This document shows positions 7,267 through 15,217 of a DNA stretch of 23,056 nucleotides, piece after piece. The stretch covers positions 1 through 23,056 of the forward strand of contig CAILKC010000381.1 in assembly GCA_903834675.1 (NCBI GenBank). The letters run 5' to 3'. The notes beneath the pieces were generated by a model, which was not told the DNA's origin, ran no database searches, and saw nothing but the letters and a program-made list of their open reading frames with translations. Made by a program: the position numbers and the translations under genes. Positions within the stretch are counted from its first letter, which is position 1, and the number at the start of each line of letters is the position of its first letter. The DNA is from an uncultured Victivallales bacterium. GTDB taxonomy: Bacteria; Verrucomicrobiota; Lentisphaeria; Oligosphaerales; JAFGRS01.

Positions 7267-7334
7267 TCGTAGGCGGTGCGGCCTGGTGAAGATACCCAGG
7301 CCGCCCCGCGGGATCAAGACTCGCCGCCGGCGAA

Positions 7335-7363
7335 TGGACCGGCGCGCCGCGGGCGGCTATGCT
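7335..7363 (+). promoter_or_regulatory. Candidate promoter of the second lyase
   Basis: TGGACC (7335-7340, four of six matches to TTGACA) is followed after exactly 17 bases by TATGCT (7358-7363, four of six to TATAAT). The -10 ends 47 bases before ATG 7411, and GGAG (7401-7404) supplies the ribosome site. Confidence 0.45.
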
Positions 7364-7410
7364 TTGCGGCACGGGCCGAGAACCGAGTTCCTTCTACTGC
7401 GGAGTCCGCA

Positions 7411-10400
7411 ATGCGTCTCACGATACTGGGGTTACTGGTGACCGCCGCGGGACTGGCGTCTGCACAAGCGCCCGCCCTCAAGAATGCGGGCTTTGAGGAG
7501 ATGTCGCCTGAGGGTCGGCCGGTCGGCTGGTCCATCAACGACTTCCGCACCGGCGGCCAGGGCGCCGTGCAGGAGCGCGACCCGCATACCGGCGCTCGCT
7601 GCGTCGTGCTGCGGAGCACCACGCCCGAGCAGCGTTCGGCCTGGACGCAGAAGATCCCCTGGCCGACGGAGCAGCGCAGCATCACCGTGGGCGGCTGGTA
7701 CCGGACCGTCGGGGTGGAAGCCGCCCCGGGCCGGGGGGCGTCGCTGCGGCTGCTGTTTCACCGTAGCGCCGAGAAGTGGGACGAGATCGGTTTGCAGCAG
7801 GCCTTTTTTCCGGCCAGCCCGGCCTGGGCGCCGGCCCAGGCGACGTTTCAGGCGCCGCCCGACACCCGCGCCGTGGTCCTGGAGGTCTTCCACTGGCTCA
7901 CGCCGGGTGAAACGCTCTGGGACGATGTCTGGGTGCGGCCCGCCACGGCGGCGGAGATGCAGACAGCAGCCATCCCGCCGGCCCAGGCGCTCGACCGCGA
8001 GCCTGTACTCGGTCGCAACAAACCCTATAGCCCGGCTGATGGCGAGACGGTGAGTCTGAACCCGCCCCCCTTCCTCTGGCTGCCCTCTGGCACGGGTGTC
8101 ACCTACCGCCTCGAGGTCGCCCGGGAACCGACCTTCGCCGCTGCCGACACCCTCCGTCAACCGGACCTGGCCTGGTGCTGCGCGATGCTGACCGCGCCCC
8201 TGGAGCCGGGCGCTTGGCACTGGCGCTACGGGGTGGACACGGGGATCGTGCCTACGGTCTGGAGTCGGCCCCGGCGCTTCGTGGTCCCCGCGACGGCAAC
8301 TCCGTGGGCCTATCCGGGACGCGACAGCTTCCAGGTGCCGACTGCCCGACCGCGGTTGTTTGTGCGTGCTGGCCGGCTGCCGGAATTGCGCCAGCGGGCC
8401 ACGAACGGCGATCTCAAGAGCATGGCCGACAGCCTGGCCAAGACGGTGCGCGCGTTCGCCGGGGAGGAGCTCATTGCGGAGCCCGCCTTCCTGCCCAAGG
8501 GCGGCCAGGAGCGCAGCCAGGCTTACGCCACCATCATCCGCACCACCCGCCCCCCGATGGACCGCATGGAGCAGGCCGCACTGGCCTATCTGCTCAGCGG
8601 CGACCCCGCCTGCGGCGCCGAAGCCAAACGCCGTCTGCTGCACTTCTTCGCCTGGGACCCCAAGGGCAGCACCCGCGTGACCCACAACGACGAACCGGCC
8701 ATGTGGATCATGATGCGCGGCGTGCGGGCCTACGACTGGACCTGGGAGCTGTGCAGCCCCGCGGAGCGCACTCTGATCGAGACCAGCATGCGGGTGCGGG
8801 CCACGGACTTCTTCGACCTGCTGCGGCGTAAGCCCTACGACAACAACCCCTACGAGAGCCACGCTGGCCGCATCATCGGCTTTCTGGGCGAAGCGGCTCT
8901 GGAGCTCTTGCCGGAGGTGCCTGAGGCACGCACCTGGCTGGACTACATCGTGCAGATTTACTGGGGCGTCTACCCGGCCTGGGGCGGCAATGACGGTGGC
9001 TGGAACGAGGGGCCGGGCTACTGGGCTGCCTACATGTCCTTCGCCCTGCACTTCGTCGTGGCCCTGCGGGAGGCGACCGGCGTCGACCTCAGCCAGCGGC
9101 CCTTCTTTCACAACACTCCCTACTACCGGCTCTACCTGACCCCGCCCTACTCGCAGATGGCGCCCTTTGGCGACGGGGCGCAGTTCGCGGCCAGCCCGGC
9201 CCCGGACCTGATGTACTGGTTCAGCACCCTGACCCAGGATGCCCATCTGCGCTGGTATGCCGACGAGCAGCATCGTGGCGGCGGCAACAGCATCTTAGGC
9301 ATTGTGCTCAAAGACGACGCGCTCCAGGGTCAGCCACCCGTCGAACTGCCCCAGGCACGGCTGTTCGCGCAGGTCGGCCTGGCCTGTCTGCACACCGACT
9401 TCGCCAACGGCGCGGACGACGTCGCCTTCAGCCTGCGCGCCTCGCCCTACGGAGCCGTCTCGCATGGGCACAACGACCAGAACTGCTTCGTGCTGGAAGC
9501 CTTCGGCGAGCCTCTGGCCATCGCCACCGGGCACTACAACTACTACGGCTCGGAACACCACGACCAGTGGACGCGACAGACCAAGGCCAAGTGCGGCATC
9601 ACCTTCGATGGGGGCCAGGGCCAGGACCGCGGCTGGCAGGCGCAGGGGCGGATTACGGCCTTCGTCTCGGGGGAGGGCTTCGATCTGGTCAGCGGCGATG
9701 CCACCCCGGCCTACGGCGGACGCCTGAGCCGGGCCGGACGCGACGTGGTGCAGGTGCGGCCGGGGCTGTTCGTTCTGCGCGACGATCTGGCCAGCGCGAC
9801 GCCGCGGCGCTTCGAGTTCCGCCTGCACGCCTTGGACCAGATGAGGCTGGATGCCAGCGCGGGCACGGCACTCATTCAGCGGCCCAAGGCCAGCCTGTTG
9901 GCACGGTTCCTGGCGCCACCGGGGATCGAGCTGACGCAGACCGACCAGTTCGACACGCCCGTCGCCTGGCCGCCAGACAAAGCCTTCGGCAACCAGTGGC
10001 ACCTGACCGCGGCCCTGCCGCAGGCCGCGGCTGCCTGCGAGTTTCTGACGGTACTCTCGCCCGCCAGAGCTGGCGAGGAAGCCCAACGCCCCGCGGCCCG
10101 CCTGGTCGAATCGGAGTCTGCCCACGGCGTCGAGCTGCGCTTTGCGGATGGCTCATCCACCCTGGTCGGCTTCGCCCGGGCCGGATGGCAGGGACCCCTG
10201 ACCCTCGCCGACGTCGTCTGCGATGGCCGTCTGTTCGCGGTTTCCAGGAATCGCGACGGCCAACCGCGGGCCTGGTTGCTGGCTGCTGGGCGGCAGTTGC
10301 GCGCCGCGGCCATGCCTTTGGTGCAGGCGGCCACGGCTATGGACCTGACCGCCGCGGTCGCGGCCGACGGCGGACGCCTCGACAGCGCTGGCCCTGGCGG

Positions 10401-11274
10401 CGCGGTCACCCTCGGCTGGCCCAGCCGGGCCGGCGCCCTCACCCGGGCCGGCGCCGCCGTGGCCGCCGAGATCGAACCGGCGCAGTGGTCTCTGACCCTG
10501 GCGGCGGGGCAGGACAGCCTCCTGGTCTGGCCTGGCACACCCGTACCCCCAGCGGCGCTGACAGTGCGCCTCACGGCCGCGGGCGGCACCTGCGAACTCC
10601 GCGGGCAGCGCTACGGCCGCGGCCAGTGCATCGTCTCCGGCCGAGCCCTCCTGCCCCGCGGCGCCTACCGCGCCACGCCGCTGCCTGGCGTCCGACTCTC
10701 CGGCCCTCACGTGGACGAACAGGGGCGGCTGTGGTTGACCGGCGACGACACGCTGCGTCTCAGCGGCCCGAATCTGCCCCCGCAGGTCGACCTCGAAGCC
10801 GCAGTCCCCGCGGTCGCGCTTCCCGCCCTGGCGCTGGACCAGCTGCCGGCCGGGCTGGTCTTCGAGGCCGAGCGGAACTGGCGAGAGAGTGGCGGCAAGG
10901 TGCAGCTTAGCGGTGGCACCCACGCTGGGGCCTCCGGCAACGACAACCTCTGGGCCTGGAACCTTCCCGGCCATGCCCTCTCGTGGGACCTCGAAGTGCC
11001 CACCGCCGGCCGCTACCAGGTCTGGTTCGTGGCCGCCACCGAGGCCGGTCTCCTGGCCGAATTCCAGGTCGACCAGGGAACGGCGGCGGCCCTGTGGTTC
11101 GCACCCAGCGGGGGCTGGGCCCGCAGCAACGCTGGCGAGTGGCGCGCCTTCCAGGTGCGCACCGCGGTGGCGCCCCTCGAGCTCGACCTGGCCGCCGGCC
11201 AACACCGCCTCACCCTCACCAACCGCTTTGGCATGGGCCTGAATCTCGATCGCATCGTGCTCGTGCCGAGGTGA
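7411..11274 (+). CDS. Large secreted multidomain heparinase II/III-type polysaccharide lyase
   Basis: This 1287-residue exported protein should depolymerise an acidic polysaccharide by elimination. Domains in order: signal peptide (1-19, ending ASAQA); an N-terminal jelly-roll carbohydrate-binding-like region (about 22-190, starting LKNAGFEE); a DUF4962/Fn3-like segment (about 205-310, with YSPADGETVSLNPPPFLWLP); and an alpha/alpha toroid containing NNPYESH (478-484), the Asn-Tyr-His arrangement of these lyases. A C-terminal heparinase domain follows with SHGHNDQN (684-691). After further beta-rich sequence, a terminal CBM6/CBM35-like module begins FEAERNW (1151) and ends near LNLDRIVLV. ATG 7411 is preferred over the longer frame from 7276 because it follows GGAG and opens the signal peptide. 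It differs strongly from the first lyase outside the core motifs, so the two probably divide work on one substrate. The substrate class is inferred, not shown. Confidence 0.82.
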   Translation: MRLTILGLLVTAAGLASAQAPALKNAGFEEMSPEGRPVGWSINDFRTGGQGAVQERDPHTGARCVVLRSTTPEQRSAWTQKIPWPTEQRSITVGGWYRTVGVEAAPGRGASLRLLFHRSAEKWDEIGLQQAFFPASPAWAPAQATFQAPPDTRAVVLEVFHWLTPGETLWDDVWVRPATAAEMQTAAIPPAQALDREPVLGRNKPYSPADGETVSLNPPPFLWLPSGTGVTYRLEVAREPTFAAADTLRQPDLAWCCAMLTAPLEPGAWHWRYGVDTGIVPTVWSRPRRFVVPATATPWAYPGRDSFQVPTARPRLFVRAGRLPELRQRATNGDLKSMADSLAKTVRAFAGEELIAEPAFLPKGGQERSQAYATIIRTTRPPMDRMEQAALAYLLSGDPACGAEAKRRLLHFFAWDPKGSTRVTHNDEPAMWIMMRGVRAYDWTWELCSPAERTLIETSMRVRATDFFDLLRRKPYDNNPYESHAGRIIGFLGEAALELLPEVPEARTWLDYIVQIYWGVYPAWGGNDGGWNEGPGYWAAYMSFALHFVVALREATGVDLSQRPFFHNTPYYRLYLTPPYSQMAPFGDGAQFAASPAPDLMYWFSTLTQDAHLRWYADEQHRGGGNSILGIVLKDDALQGQPPVELPQARLFAQVGLACLHTDFANGADDVAFSLRASPYGAVSHGHNDQNCFVLEAFGEPLAIATGHYNYYGSEHHDQWTRQTKAKCGITFDGGQGQDRGWQAQGRITAFVSGEGFDLVSGDATPAYGGRLSRAGRDVVQVRPGLFVLRDDLASATPRRFEFRLHALDQMRLDASAGTALIQRPKASLLARFLAPPGIELTQTDQFDTPVAWPPDKAFGNQWHLTAALPQAAAACEFLTVLSPARAGEEAQRPAARLVESESAHGVELRFADGSSTLVGFARAGWQGPLTLADVVCDGRLFAVSRNRDGQPRAWLLAAGRQLRAAAMPLVQAATAMDLTAAVAADGGRLDSAGPGGAVTLGWPSRAGALTRAGAAVAAEIEPAQWSLTLAAGQDSLLVWPGTPVPPAALTVRLTAAGGTCELRGQRYGRGQCIVSGRALLPRGAYRATPLPGVRLSGPHVDEQGRLWLTGDDTLRLSGPNLPPQVDLEAAVPAVALPALALDQLPAGLVFEAERNWRESGGKVQLSGGTHAGASGNDNLWAWNLPGHALSWDLEVPTAGRYQVWFVAATEAGLLAEFQVDQGTAAALWFAPSGGWARSNAGEWRAFQVRTAVAPLELDLAAGQHRLTLTNRFGMGLNLDRIVLVPR

Positions 11275-11369
11275 TGGCCCGGTGTGGAAGGGATCGACCT
11301 GCACCGGATACCGCCGAAGCCCGGCTGGCGCCGAGCGGACGGCGGGCTCCAGACCGCAATCTCCGCCCC

Positions 11370-11399
11370 TTGACATGCTCTGGTGTCTTTGTGTATTGT
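11370..11399 (+). promoter_or_regulatory. Strong promoter of the GntR-ABC operon
   Basis: A perfect -35 box TTGACA (11370-11375) is followed after 18 bases by TATTGT (11394-11399, four of six matches to TATAAT). ATG 11441 lies 41 bases further on, with GGGAG (11427-11431) as ribosome site. This is the best-formed promoter in the window. Confidence 0.8.
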
Positions 11400-11415
11400 T
11401 GTAACGATACACAAA
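11388..11415. promoter_or_regulatory. Palindromic operator for the YtrA-type regulator
   Basis: Perfect 9-base arms TTTGTGTAT (11388-11396) and ATACACAAA (11407-11415) enclose a 10-base centre that itself contains GTT/AAC symmetry. The operator covers the -10 box, so a bound repressor would block RNA polymerase. GTGTAT/ATACAC arms fit operators described for YtrA-subfamily GntR regulators, and the first gene downstream is such a regulator. Self-repression is therefore inferred. Confidence 0.75.
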
Positions 11416-11440
11416 TACAGCCATCCGGGAGCCCGCTGCG

Positions 11441-11839
11441 ATGACTCTGTCGACCGAAGGTCTGCTTCGCGTCTTTCCCTCCTCGGGGGTGCCGATCTAC
11501 CGCCAGCTCATGGACCAGGTGCGGGTGCTGGGGTTGAGCGGCCAGCTGCGGCCGGGTGACCTACTGCCGTCGGTGCGTTCGGTAGCGACCACTTTAGCGA
11601 TCAATCCGATGACGGTGTCGAAGGCCTATTCGGCGCTGGAGGCCGAGGGGGTGGTGGAGCGGGTGCGTGGCACGGGCATGCGCCTCTGCCCGCAACGGCC
11701 CGGGGTGTCGGCCCGGGACCGGCTCGACGAGCTGCGGCCGCTATTGGAGCAAGTGGCCGCCAAGGCGCATCACCTGGCCCTGACGCGCGGGCAGGTGCGG
11801 CAGGCTCTCGACCCTTACCTCGTCACCCTGTCGGAGTAG
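11441..11839 (+). CDS. GntR-family transcriptional regulator, YtrA subfamily
   Basis: This is a 132-residue DNA-binding repressor. Residues about 12-78 form the GntR winged helix: VPIYRQLMDQVR, then LRPGDLLPSVRSVATTLAINPMTVSKAYSALE as the helix-turn-helix, and the wing GVVERVRGTGM. Only a short helical tail (about 90-132) follows instead of a large effector domain. That length and build define the YtrA subfamily, which normally controls an adjacent ABC transporter and often answers to cell-wall-active compounds. The ABC ATPase starts 31 bases after its stop, so the genes form an operon. The palindrome over its own promoter is the likely binding site. Confidence 0.88.
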   Translation: MTLSTEGLLRVFPSSGVPIYRQLMDQVRVLGLSGQLRPGDLLPSVRSVATTLAINPMTVSKAYSALEAEGVVERVRGTGMRLCPQRPGVSARDRLDELRPLLEQVAAKAHHLALTRGQVRQALDPYLVTLSE

Positions 11840-11870
11840 TGTGCCCGACACGACCGTATGGAGGATGGCC

Positions 11871-12776
11871 ATGAACCCCTCAGCAAGCCCGGTGGATGTG
11901 CGGCATCTGGCCAAGAGTTTTGGAACGCGCCCGGCGCTGACCGACGTCAGCCTGACCCTGGCCCCGGGGACGGTGACCGGCCTGCTGGGGCGCAACGGCG
12001 CCGGCAAGACGACCCTGATCAAGTGTCTGCTGGGCCTGCTGCGACCCACGGCGGGCAGTTGCAGCCTGCTGGGCGAGGACTCCACCGACCTCTCGCCGGC
12101 CGCCAAGGCGCGGGTCGGCTATGTGCCGCAGGAGCCGCTCATCTATCCGTGGATGCGCGTTCGCCAGGGCATCGCCTATCAGGGCGCCTTCTACGAGCGT
12201 TGGGACAACGTGCTGGTCGAAGAGCTGCTCAAGACCTTCGCTCTCGAGCCGCGCCAGCGCATCGGCGCGCTCAGCGTCGGACAGCTTCAGAAGCTGGCCA
12301 TTCTCTTGGCGCTGGCCTCTCGCCCCGACGTCCTGCTGCTCGATGAGCCGGTGGCGGCGCTGGACCCCGAGGGTCGGCGCGACTTCCTGCGGCTGCTGGT
12401 GGACCTGGTGGCGGACGGCACCCGCACCGTGTTGCTCTCCACCCACATTACCACCGACGTCGAGCGCGTCTGCAGTCATGTGGCCATCCTCAAGGAAGGC
12501 AAGCTCTTGCAGATGACCGACCTGGACGAGCTGAGGGCCTCGGTCAAGGAACTGCGCCTGACCTCGACCCGCCCGCTGCCGGCGGTACTTCACGGGGGAC
12601 CGGGTATCCTGCGCTACCAGGCGACCGGCAGCAGCGCCGTGCTCACGGTCCAGGGCGAGGTCCCCGCTATCGTCGCGCGGCTGCAGCGGGAGCTGGCGGC
12701 CGAGGTGACGGTGGTGGACCTGAGCCTCGAGGACGTCTTCCTCGAACTGCATCGCGGAGCGGAGGAGTCTCCATGA
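11871..12776 (+). CDS. ABC transporter ATP-binding protein
   Basis: This 301-residue cytoplasmic ATPase powers the permease encoded next. Walker A is GRNGAGKTT (40-48). The signature is LSVGQ (134-138), altered from LSGGQ. Walker B is VLLLDEP with D158 and E159, and the switch histidine is in LLSTHI. A C-terminal extension of about 80 residues (VKELRLTSTRP onward) is typical of exporter ATPases paired with ABC-2-type permeases. ATG 11871 is preferred over GTG 11841 because GGAGG (11860-11864) lies 6 bases before it and the family begins close to this residue. Its stop overlaps the permease start in ATGA (12773-12776), so the two are translationally coupled. The drug, lipid or peptide exported is unknown. 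Confidence 0.9.
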   Translation: MNPSASPVDVRHLAKSFGTRPALTDVSLTLAPGTVTGLLGRNGAGKTTLIKCLLGLLRPTAGSCSLLGEDSTDLSPAAKARVGYVPQEPLIYPWMRVRQGIAYQGAFYERWDNVLVEELLKTFALEPRQRIGALSVGQLQKLAILLALASRPDVLLLDEPVAALDPEGRRDFLRLLVDLVADGTRTVLLSTHITTDVERVCSHVAILKEGKLLQMTDLDELRASVKELRLTSTRPLPAVLHGGPGILRYQATGSSAVLTVQGEVPAIVARLQRELAAEVTVVDLSLEDVFLELHRGAEESP

Positions 12777-14140
12777 AGCCGTTCTGGACTGTCCTGCGTT
12801 CGTACTTCTGCCGCTGGCAGTTTTGGCTGGTGCTGCTGTTCTGGCTGTGCCAGCTCGGGGTCTACTCCTCCACGGCCCGGTTCTCCCACGGCGGCCGCGA
12901 GCTCTGGCCCATGCTGCTGCTGGGCGTAGGCTACACCGGCGCCGCCATCGCCTTCCAGTTGAAGGAGCAGCTCGGGGCCTACCGGGCCGCGTTGCTCCCC
13001 GGCTTTCGCACGCCGCATCTCGTGGTCGGGCTGCTCTGGCTGACCGTGACCGTGCTGCCCTTTCCGGCCCTCGCCTATGCGGGCGGCGGGAGCGCCCTCG
13101 GCGTGCTTGGGGTGGCGCTGCCCCTGGCCGGCTTGGCGTTCGCGGGGTGCTGCCGCGGCGGCTGGCGTGCGGGAGTTTTCGGCACCGGCTTCCTGATCCT
13201 GTTTGTGCCGAGGGTGGCGGCCGCGACCACGGCCATGGCGGCAGGTCAGCATCCGTGGGCGGCGGCGGGGTTCAGCCTGGGCGGGCTCTGGTTGATTGCC
13301 GAGACCGTGTTCTTCCTGGCCACCATGAACGAGGATACTCCTGGCTACGAGGTGCAGTTCCGCGGCAACCTGCGCCAGCTCAGCGGACCGCAGGCGCGGC
13401 GCAGTATGTTGACGGCTTTTCGCCGCCTGGACCGCGACCAGAGCCTCTGGCTGCGCCTCAGCGATGTGCAGATCCCCGACGTCATGCCTTTCGTGGGCCA
13501 TTCTCGCTGGCGGCGCATCGTGCATTGGCGCCGCGCCCAGGCCAACGGCTGGATGACCATCCTCATGCCTGCGGTCATGTGGGTGGTGATGGTGGCGGTC
13601 CAATCCGGCATGACGCGCGGTCACCCCGAGGCTCTGGCCCTGGTCCTGCGCGGTACCCTGTGGATCATCATCATCATGCCTTCGATGATTGGGGTGAGCG
13701 CCTGGCAGATGCGCGGCGGCATGCTGGCGCGGGAGCTGACCTATCCGGTGCGGCGCCGGGACTTCGTGCTGGAGCAGGGCGCCTCCGTCCTGCTCGCCCA
13801 GCTCCTGGCCTGGCTGCTGCTGGCGGGGGTGATGGTCCTGGGGTCGCGGTGCTTCCCCGACGCCATCCGTGGGGGCGACGTCCTGGTCGCCGTCTGCGTC
13901 AGCGGGCCCTGGCAAGTGGTCGCTTTCGCCCTGCTGGCACGGCTGAGCACCCTGCGCTCGGCCATCCCGATGATCGTGGGACTCGTCGTCGCCATGACGG
14001 CAGGCACAGCCATCCTGATGGGCTGTCTCTTCCTGAACCGCCTGCCGGTGACTGCGTTCGTCGCCGGTGCCAGCGTCGTGCTCGGCGGGGCCGGCCTCGT
14101 CCTGGCCTATCGCCACTGGCTGCGCGTCGACATCGCCTGA
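12773..14140 (+). CDS. ABC transporter permease (ABC-2-like), operon-coupled
   Basis: This 455-residue integral membrane protein is the partner of the preceding ATPase. Hydrophobic segments are visible at about 14-30, 44-62, 83-102, 105-125, 137-155 and 162-183. A hydrophilic loop (about 184-258, rich in Arg and Asp) comes next, followed by a second set of five or six helices from about 259 to 450. The pattern matches ABC-2-type permeases found with YtrA-like regulators. I see no peptidase or substrate-binding domain, so export or envelope protection is more likely than uptake. The start overlaps the ATPase stop in ATGA. It is the last gene of the three-gene operon; the next 334 bases are non-coding. 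Confidence 0.8.
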   Translation: MKPFWTVLRSYFCRWQFWLVLLFWLCQLGVYSSTARFSHGGRELWPMLLLGVGYTGAAIAFQLKEQLGAYRAALLPGFRTPHLVVGLLWLTVTVLPFPALAYAGGGSALGVLGVALPLAGLAFAGCCRGGWRAGVFGTGFLILFVPRVAAATTAMAAGQHPWAAAGFSLGGLWLIAETVFFLATMNEDTPGYEVQFRGNLRQLSGPQARRSMLTAFRRLDRDQSLWLRLSDVQIPDVMPFVGHSRWRRIVHWRRAQANGWMTILMPAVMWVVMVAVQSGMTRGHPEALALVLRGTLWIIIIMPSMIGVSAWQMRGGMLARELTYPVRRRDFVLEQGASVLLAQLLAWLLLAGVMVLGSRCFPDAIRGGDVLVAVCVSGPWQVVAFALLARLSTLRSAIPMIVGLVVAMTAGTAILMGCLFLNRLPVTAFVAGASVVLGGAGLVLAYRHWLRVDIA

Positions 14141-14402
14141 AACAACGGGGAGACGAGCTCGACACTGCGGTGGAATTGTGCTGCGTGCGGGCATCGTGAC
14201 GTAACCAAAGGAGAAAGCGGCGTCAAGTCGCTGCGCTGCGCTCAGGACCCTGGCGGGCCGCCGCAGTCCAAAGCGTCCGCGGCCGAGGGCGCGCCGGGAC
14301 GCCGCAGAAGGAGGGGAACTGACCTGACTGCCACCCGCCCAACCCAGCCCGCCGCGGCGTCAGGCGACCGCCTCGCCACGACGCACTGGACCCGCCTCGC
14401 GC

Positions 14403-14431
14403 TTGCGTAGATGATATGACAGTTATATAAT
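14403..14431 (+). promoter_or_regulatory. Promoter of the toxin-antitoxin operon
   Basis: TTGCGT (14403-14408) is separated by exactly 17 bases from a perfect TATAAT (14426-14431). The -10 ends 43 bases before ATG 14475. The surrounding 50 bases are AT-rich, unlike the rest of the window. Confidence 0.65.
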
Positions 14432-14439
14432 ATGATATG
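14411..14439. promoter_or_regulatory. Direct repeats, possible antitoxin operator
   Basis: ATGATATG occurs at 14411-14418 and again at 14432-14439. Their starts are 21 bases apart, about two helical turns, and they straddle the -10 box. Phd/YefM antitoxins usually bind repeats at their own promoter, so these are candidate operators. Confidence 0.4.
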
Positions 14440-14474
14440 CTGATTAGTATAGTTGATGACAGAGGCAGGCGAAG

Positions 14475-14747
14475 ATGAAAACAGTTCCGGTAATGGAGGT
14501 TCGTCGACATCTTGGCGTGATGCTGGACGAAGTCATGCTGAGGTGCGAAACCATCATCATCGAGCGGGCTGGAAGACCGATGGCGATGCTGTCTCCGCTG
14601 AACGCTGGCAATGCGGCCGGCGGGGACATCGCGCTGCGCTTGCGCGCCGTCGAACGTCTGGCAGGGCTTGGCGGTGTCACCGAGCGCGGTCGGCGGGCGG
14701 ACGACTGGGTTGACAACGAGCGCGCGGCGTGGGACTCACAGCGATGA
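14475..14747 (+). CDS. Phd/YefM-type antitoxin
   Basis: This 90-residue protein matches the Phd/YefM antitoxin fold. The start KTVPVMEVRRHLGVMLDEV is the DNA-binding N-terminal part, and IIIERAGRPMAMLSPL is the typical strand pair. The charged C-terminus (about 60-90, ending in DNERAAW) would wrap the toxin and block its active site. It should also repress its own promoter. Its stop overlaps the PIN toxin start in ATGA (14744-14747), the usual coupled antitoxin-then-toxin order. Confidence 0.85.
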   Translation: MKTVPVMEVRRHLGVMLDEVMLRCETIIIERAGRPMAMLSPLNAGNAAGGDIALRLRAVERLAGLGGVTERGRRADDWVDNERAAWDSQR

Positions 14748-15193
14748 AGAGGGTATTCCTGGATACGTCTCCGCTGATCTACCTCTTGGAGGGCGAACCG
14801 GCCCTGCGGGCGAAGGTTTCCGGGCAACTGGCGGGCTGGATCCAGAACGGCATCTGGCTGGAGAGCTCGGTCCTGACGCTCGCGGAATTGCTGGTGGGTC
14901 CGGGCAAGGCAGGCGACGCCCGACTGGCCCGGCAGTACCGCGCGGCGGTGCACGAGTTGTTGCAGACGCCACTTCTGGCCGTGGATGAGGCGGTTGCCGT
15001 GTATGGGGCAGAGCTGCGTGCGCGTCTCGGCCTGCGGCTTCCAGACGCGCTGCAATTGTCAGCGGCCGTACTGGCGGGATGCGACGTGTTCTACACCAAC
15101 GATGCCCGGCTGAGACCCGTCGACGGGCTTGAGATCATGCTGGTCAACACGGGCACTGGTGCTGCCGACCGCGGCACGGATCGTGCCACGTAA
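14744..15193 (+). CDS. PIN-domain ribonuclease toxin (VapC-like)
   Basis: This 149-residue PIN nuclease is expected to cut RNA using Mg2+ when freed from its antitoxin. The acidic active-site residues are all visible: D7 in FLDTSPLIY, E48 in TLAELL, D101 in RLPDALQL, and D120 in the C-terminal YTND. I start it at ATG 14744 rather than GTG 14729 because ATG overlaps the antitoxin stop and MKRVFLD is the normal PIN start. The last 15 or so residues after LVNTG look like an unstructured tail. The toxin appears intact. RNA targets cannot be predicted. Confidence 0.87.
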   Translation: MKRVFLDTSPLIYLLEGEPALRAKVSGQLAGWIQNGIWLESSVLTLAELLVGPGKAGDARLARQYRAAVHELLQTPLLAVDEAVAVYGAELRARLGLRLPDALQLSAAVLAGCDVFYTNDARLRPVDGLEIMLVNTGTGAADRGTDRAT

Positions 15194-15217
15194 GTCGGTT
15201 CGGAGGAGTTCACGCCG

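Larger units (their letters stand above)
7062..7313 (-). pseudogene. Start-less frame encoding a topoisomerase-type C4 zinc finger
   Basis: The minus strand, read from the stop at 7314-7316 to the TAG at 7062-7064, gives 83 codons with no ATG, GTG or TTG before the domain. The translation contains VCPRCGKPMQRR, then FWGCSGYPECKGTR. This is C-x2-C-x21-C-x5-C, the C4 zinc finger found at the C-terminus of DNA topoisomerase I and on several nuclease/helicase-type proteins, where it binds single-stranded DNA. The first Cys codon is the complement of 7227-7229. The finger is flanked by Ser-Asp repeats (ESDRSDPS before, DASDGSDGSD after). A TTG at 7317 opens a neighbouring frame, so one frameshift could restore a start. 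It may be a decayed gene, a frameshift artefact, or a small protein with an unusual start. The domain call is firm; gene status is not. Confidence 0.6.
14141..14474. other. Non-coding gap before the toxin-antitoxin pair
   Basis: I find no gene here on either strand. The first 260 bases are GC-rich with short runs such as CGCTGCGCTGCGCTC (near 14231) but no clear terminator with a T-run. From about 14408 the composition switches sharply to AT-rich sequence that carries the promoter and repeats of the antitoxin gene. Confidence 0.5.

Noticed and set aside
6853..7317. Minus-strand 154-codon frame as a full gene
   Set aside because: Most of it is a shadow of the first lyase and it is out of frame with the C4 zinc finger. 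Only its TTG start region may be relevant as the lost start of the finger frame.
12614..14194. 526-codon minus-strand frame opposite the ABC permease
   Set aside because: Its translation is rich in His, Gln, Arg and Pro with no domain, while the plus-strand permease has clear helices and coupling to the ATPase.
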